A DNA stretch of 36,202 nucleotides from Anaerolineae bacterium. GTDB lineage: Bacteria > Chloroflexota > Anaerolineae > UBA4142 > SHND01. The translations under genes and the position numbers were made by a program. The notes under the pieces were generated by a model. That model saw only the letters and a program-made list of their open reading frames with translations, ran no database searches and was not told the DNA's origin. Position 1 is the stretch's first letter. The number at the start of each line of letters is the position of its first letter. The stretch covers positions 1 through 36,202 of the forward strand of contig JAJTXZ010000050.1 in the NCBI GenBank assembly GCA_021463195.1, in the 5' to 3' direction. Of this stretch, positions 32,752 through 36,202 are shown one piece after another.

Positions 32752-32784
32752 AACATGCACAGCAAAACCAGAATGACGCGCGGC

Positions 32785-33273
32785 TTATTCTTGACTGAAA
32801 GACGCCATCAATTCTTTTTCTTCGGCTTTGGTCAGGTTGCTCGCAATTAATTCAAATTTTGTGCCTTTGAAAGCCGCCGTCACTTTGTCGCGCACCGCGC
32901 CGCTCGTCAGCAAGAATAACGCCGAAGTGCCTTCGGTGACTTTGCCGCGCACCGAGGCAATGAACGAATCGTCAATGCCATAATCGCTAAACTTGCCCGA
33001 CAACGCGCCCATCGCGGCGCCAATCGCGAGCCCAAAGAACGGCACAAAGAAAATCAAACCGAATAGCATGCCCCAGAACGCGCCGCTAAGCGCGCCCGCG
33101 CCGGCAAGGTTGACCAATTGTTTGGTGTTGGGTTTTTTATCGCCCGCTTTCCATGAAACAATCGCCGCGTCTTGAATCTGAATCAGACGTTCTTTTTGCA
33201 GCCCCTTGACGATATTCAGCGCCTTTTGCGCGCCCGCCGGGGTATCGAACTTGAGAACTGTTAAAGTAGCCAT
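32785..33273 (-). CDS. DUF1269-family protein with glycine-rich membrane hairpin
   Basis: A 162-residue protein matching DUF1269. The N-terminal ferredoxin-like part (MATLTVLKFDTPAGAQKALN...IQIQDAAIVSWKAG) is followed by a Gly/Ala-rich hydrophobic hairpin (LAGAGALSGAFWGMLFGLIFFVPFFGLAIGAAMGALSG). Then comes FSDYGIDDSFIASVRGKVTEGTSALFLLTS, the most conserved family segment, and an amphipathic C-terminus. The role is unknown; such proteins are often linked to stress. The ATG at 33273 has a perfect AGGAGG six bases upstream. A MITE (33298-33391) sits right upstream of the ribosome site, so the native promoter has been displaced by about 100 bp or replaced. Confidence 0.87.
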   Translation of the reverse strand: MATLTVLKFDTPAGAQKALNIVKGLQKERLIQIQDAAIVSWKAGDKKPNTKQLVNLAGAGALSGAFWGMLFGLIFFVPFFGLAIGAAMGALSGKFSDYGIDDSFIASVRGKVTEGTSALFLLTSGAVRDKVTAAFKGTKFELIASNLTKAEEKELMASFSQE

Positions 33274-33297
33274 TTGCTACCTCCTAAATAATTTACT

Positions 33298-33391
33298 CTG
33301 GTGATTGCCCGGATTTCCAGACCCTACGGGTTTTCGAAAACCCTTAGGGTCTGGAAATCCGCTGCGTTTTCGAGATGTGGGTAATCACCAG
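33298..33391. mobile_element. 94-bp palindromic MITE with 13-bp TIRs and 8-bp target duplication
   Basis: The ends are CTGGTGATTGCCC (33298-33310) and GGGTAATCACCAG (33379-33391), inverted repeats with one mismatch. AATTTACT is duplicated on both sides (33290-33297 and 33392-33399), and the match continues for a ninth base. Inside is a 26-bp near-perfect inverted repeat, 33311-33336 against 33335-33360, with one mismatch and centred on TTCGAA, so almost the whole element folds into a hairpin. It is unrelated in sequence to the 27294-27490 family. No coding capacity. Confidence 0.85.
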
Positions 33392-33428
33392 AATTTACTC
33401 ACTCGACTTATTAGTTTAGCATGAAACG

Positions 33429-33453
33429 CGCGCGATGAAAAATTCATCGCGCG
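33429..33453 (-). terminator. Hairpin after the C11 peptidase gene
   Basis: CGCGCGATGAA (33429-33439) pairs perfectly with TTCATCGCGCG (33443-33453) around a 3-nt loop, 10 bases past the peptidase stop on the - strand. Only three T follow, so termination may be weak. Confidence 0.5.
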
Positions 33454-33463
33454 GCATCACGCG

Positions 33464-36004
<2,541 letters not shown>

Positions 36005-36037
36005 CTTGACCTCATTGTTTTTTTCTTGGGACTTTCG

Positions 36038-36202
36038 CTTGTCATTTCGAACCCCTCAATCCTTCGGGGTGAACTCTGTGAGAAATCTCGCGCTGTCCCA
36101 TTAAGATTTCTCGCAAAAACGGCTGCACAGAACTTGTCATGTCGAAGGGACTGAGACATCTCGCTCCGCTCGATGTGACAGTTCTCTGCTCACACAGCCC
36201 CT
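36038..36202. repeat. Intergenic repeat with two half-units, running off the window
   Basis: CTTGTCATTTCGAA (36038-36051) recurs as CTTGTCATGTCGAA (36133-36146), 95 bases later, each followed by a GAGAAATCTCG or GAGACATCTCG block. A 9-bp hairpin, GAGAAATCT (36080-36088) with AGATTTCTC (36104-36112), lies between. This type of 'GTCAT.TCGA...GAGA.ATCTCGC' text is a common dispersed intergenic repeat in several bacterial phyla. It is non-coding and lies upstream of the C11 peptidase gene. Confidence 0.55.

Overview
The window reads as a dense stretch of a Chloroflexota chromosome, probably Anaerolineae-like. This is inferred from gene content, not from a marker gene. The clues are Thr/Pro-rich 'TPTQTATPT'-type linkers in membrane proteins, a sensor kinase built from a long GAF chain, a mevalonate-pathway decarboxylase in a bacterium, a tungsten-type aldehyde:ferredoxin oxidoreductase, and codon use dominated by GCG and CGC. 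No rRNA, tRNA, CRISPR array or complete transposase gene was seen.

Left part, + strand (241-14002). A large class A penicillin-binding protein comes first, then a lipoprotein cupredoxin, each followed by a clear rho-independent terminator. Next is a three-gene signalling set of the TerY-P / YegL-YegK-YegI type: a vWA protein, a PP2C phosphatase, and a membrane-anchored kinase-like protein with a probable HhH segment. It is followed by an ilvE - DUF1648 - DUF92 transcription unit. Then comes an SCP2-like protein - aldehyde ferredoxin oxidoreductase - M20 peptidase unit, which has a 15-bp perfect palindrome beside its candidate promoter. A bidirectional terminator (14033-14081) closes this block.

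Middle part. A - strand unit (14105-17471) holds a RodZ-like protein, RimO and a small membrane-anchored protein. A divergent control region (17472-17800) has good promoters facing both ways and a degenerate insertion element between them. To its right, on the + strand, are a membrane histidine kinase with eight GAF domains and an overlapping REC-GAF-histidine kinase, then ThpR and a phosphoribosyltransferase.

Right part, - strand (26328-36004). In coordinate order: a zinc-ribbon membrane protein, a serine beta-lactamase-fold hydrolase, the RseP site-2 protease, a mevalonate (di)phosphate decarboxylase, a flavin reductase, a DUF1269 protein and a membrane-anchored clostripain-type (C11) peptidase.

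The most notable non-gene content is small mobile DNA. One 197-bp element (27294-27490) has 9-bp terminal inverted repeats and an exact 9-bp target duplication, and related degenerate copies lie at 1-120 and 17547-17704. A second, unrelated 94-bp palindromic element (33298-33391) has 13-bp terminal repeats and an 8-bp target duplication. Neither encodes a transposase, so both look like MITEs moved by an enzyme encoded elsewhere in the genome.
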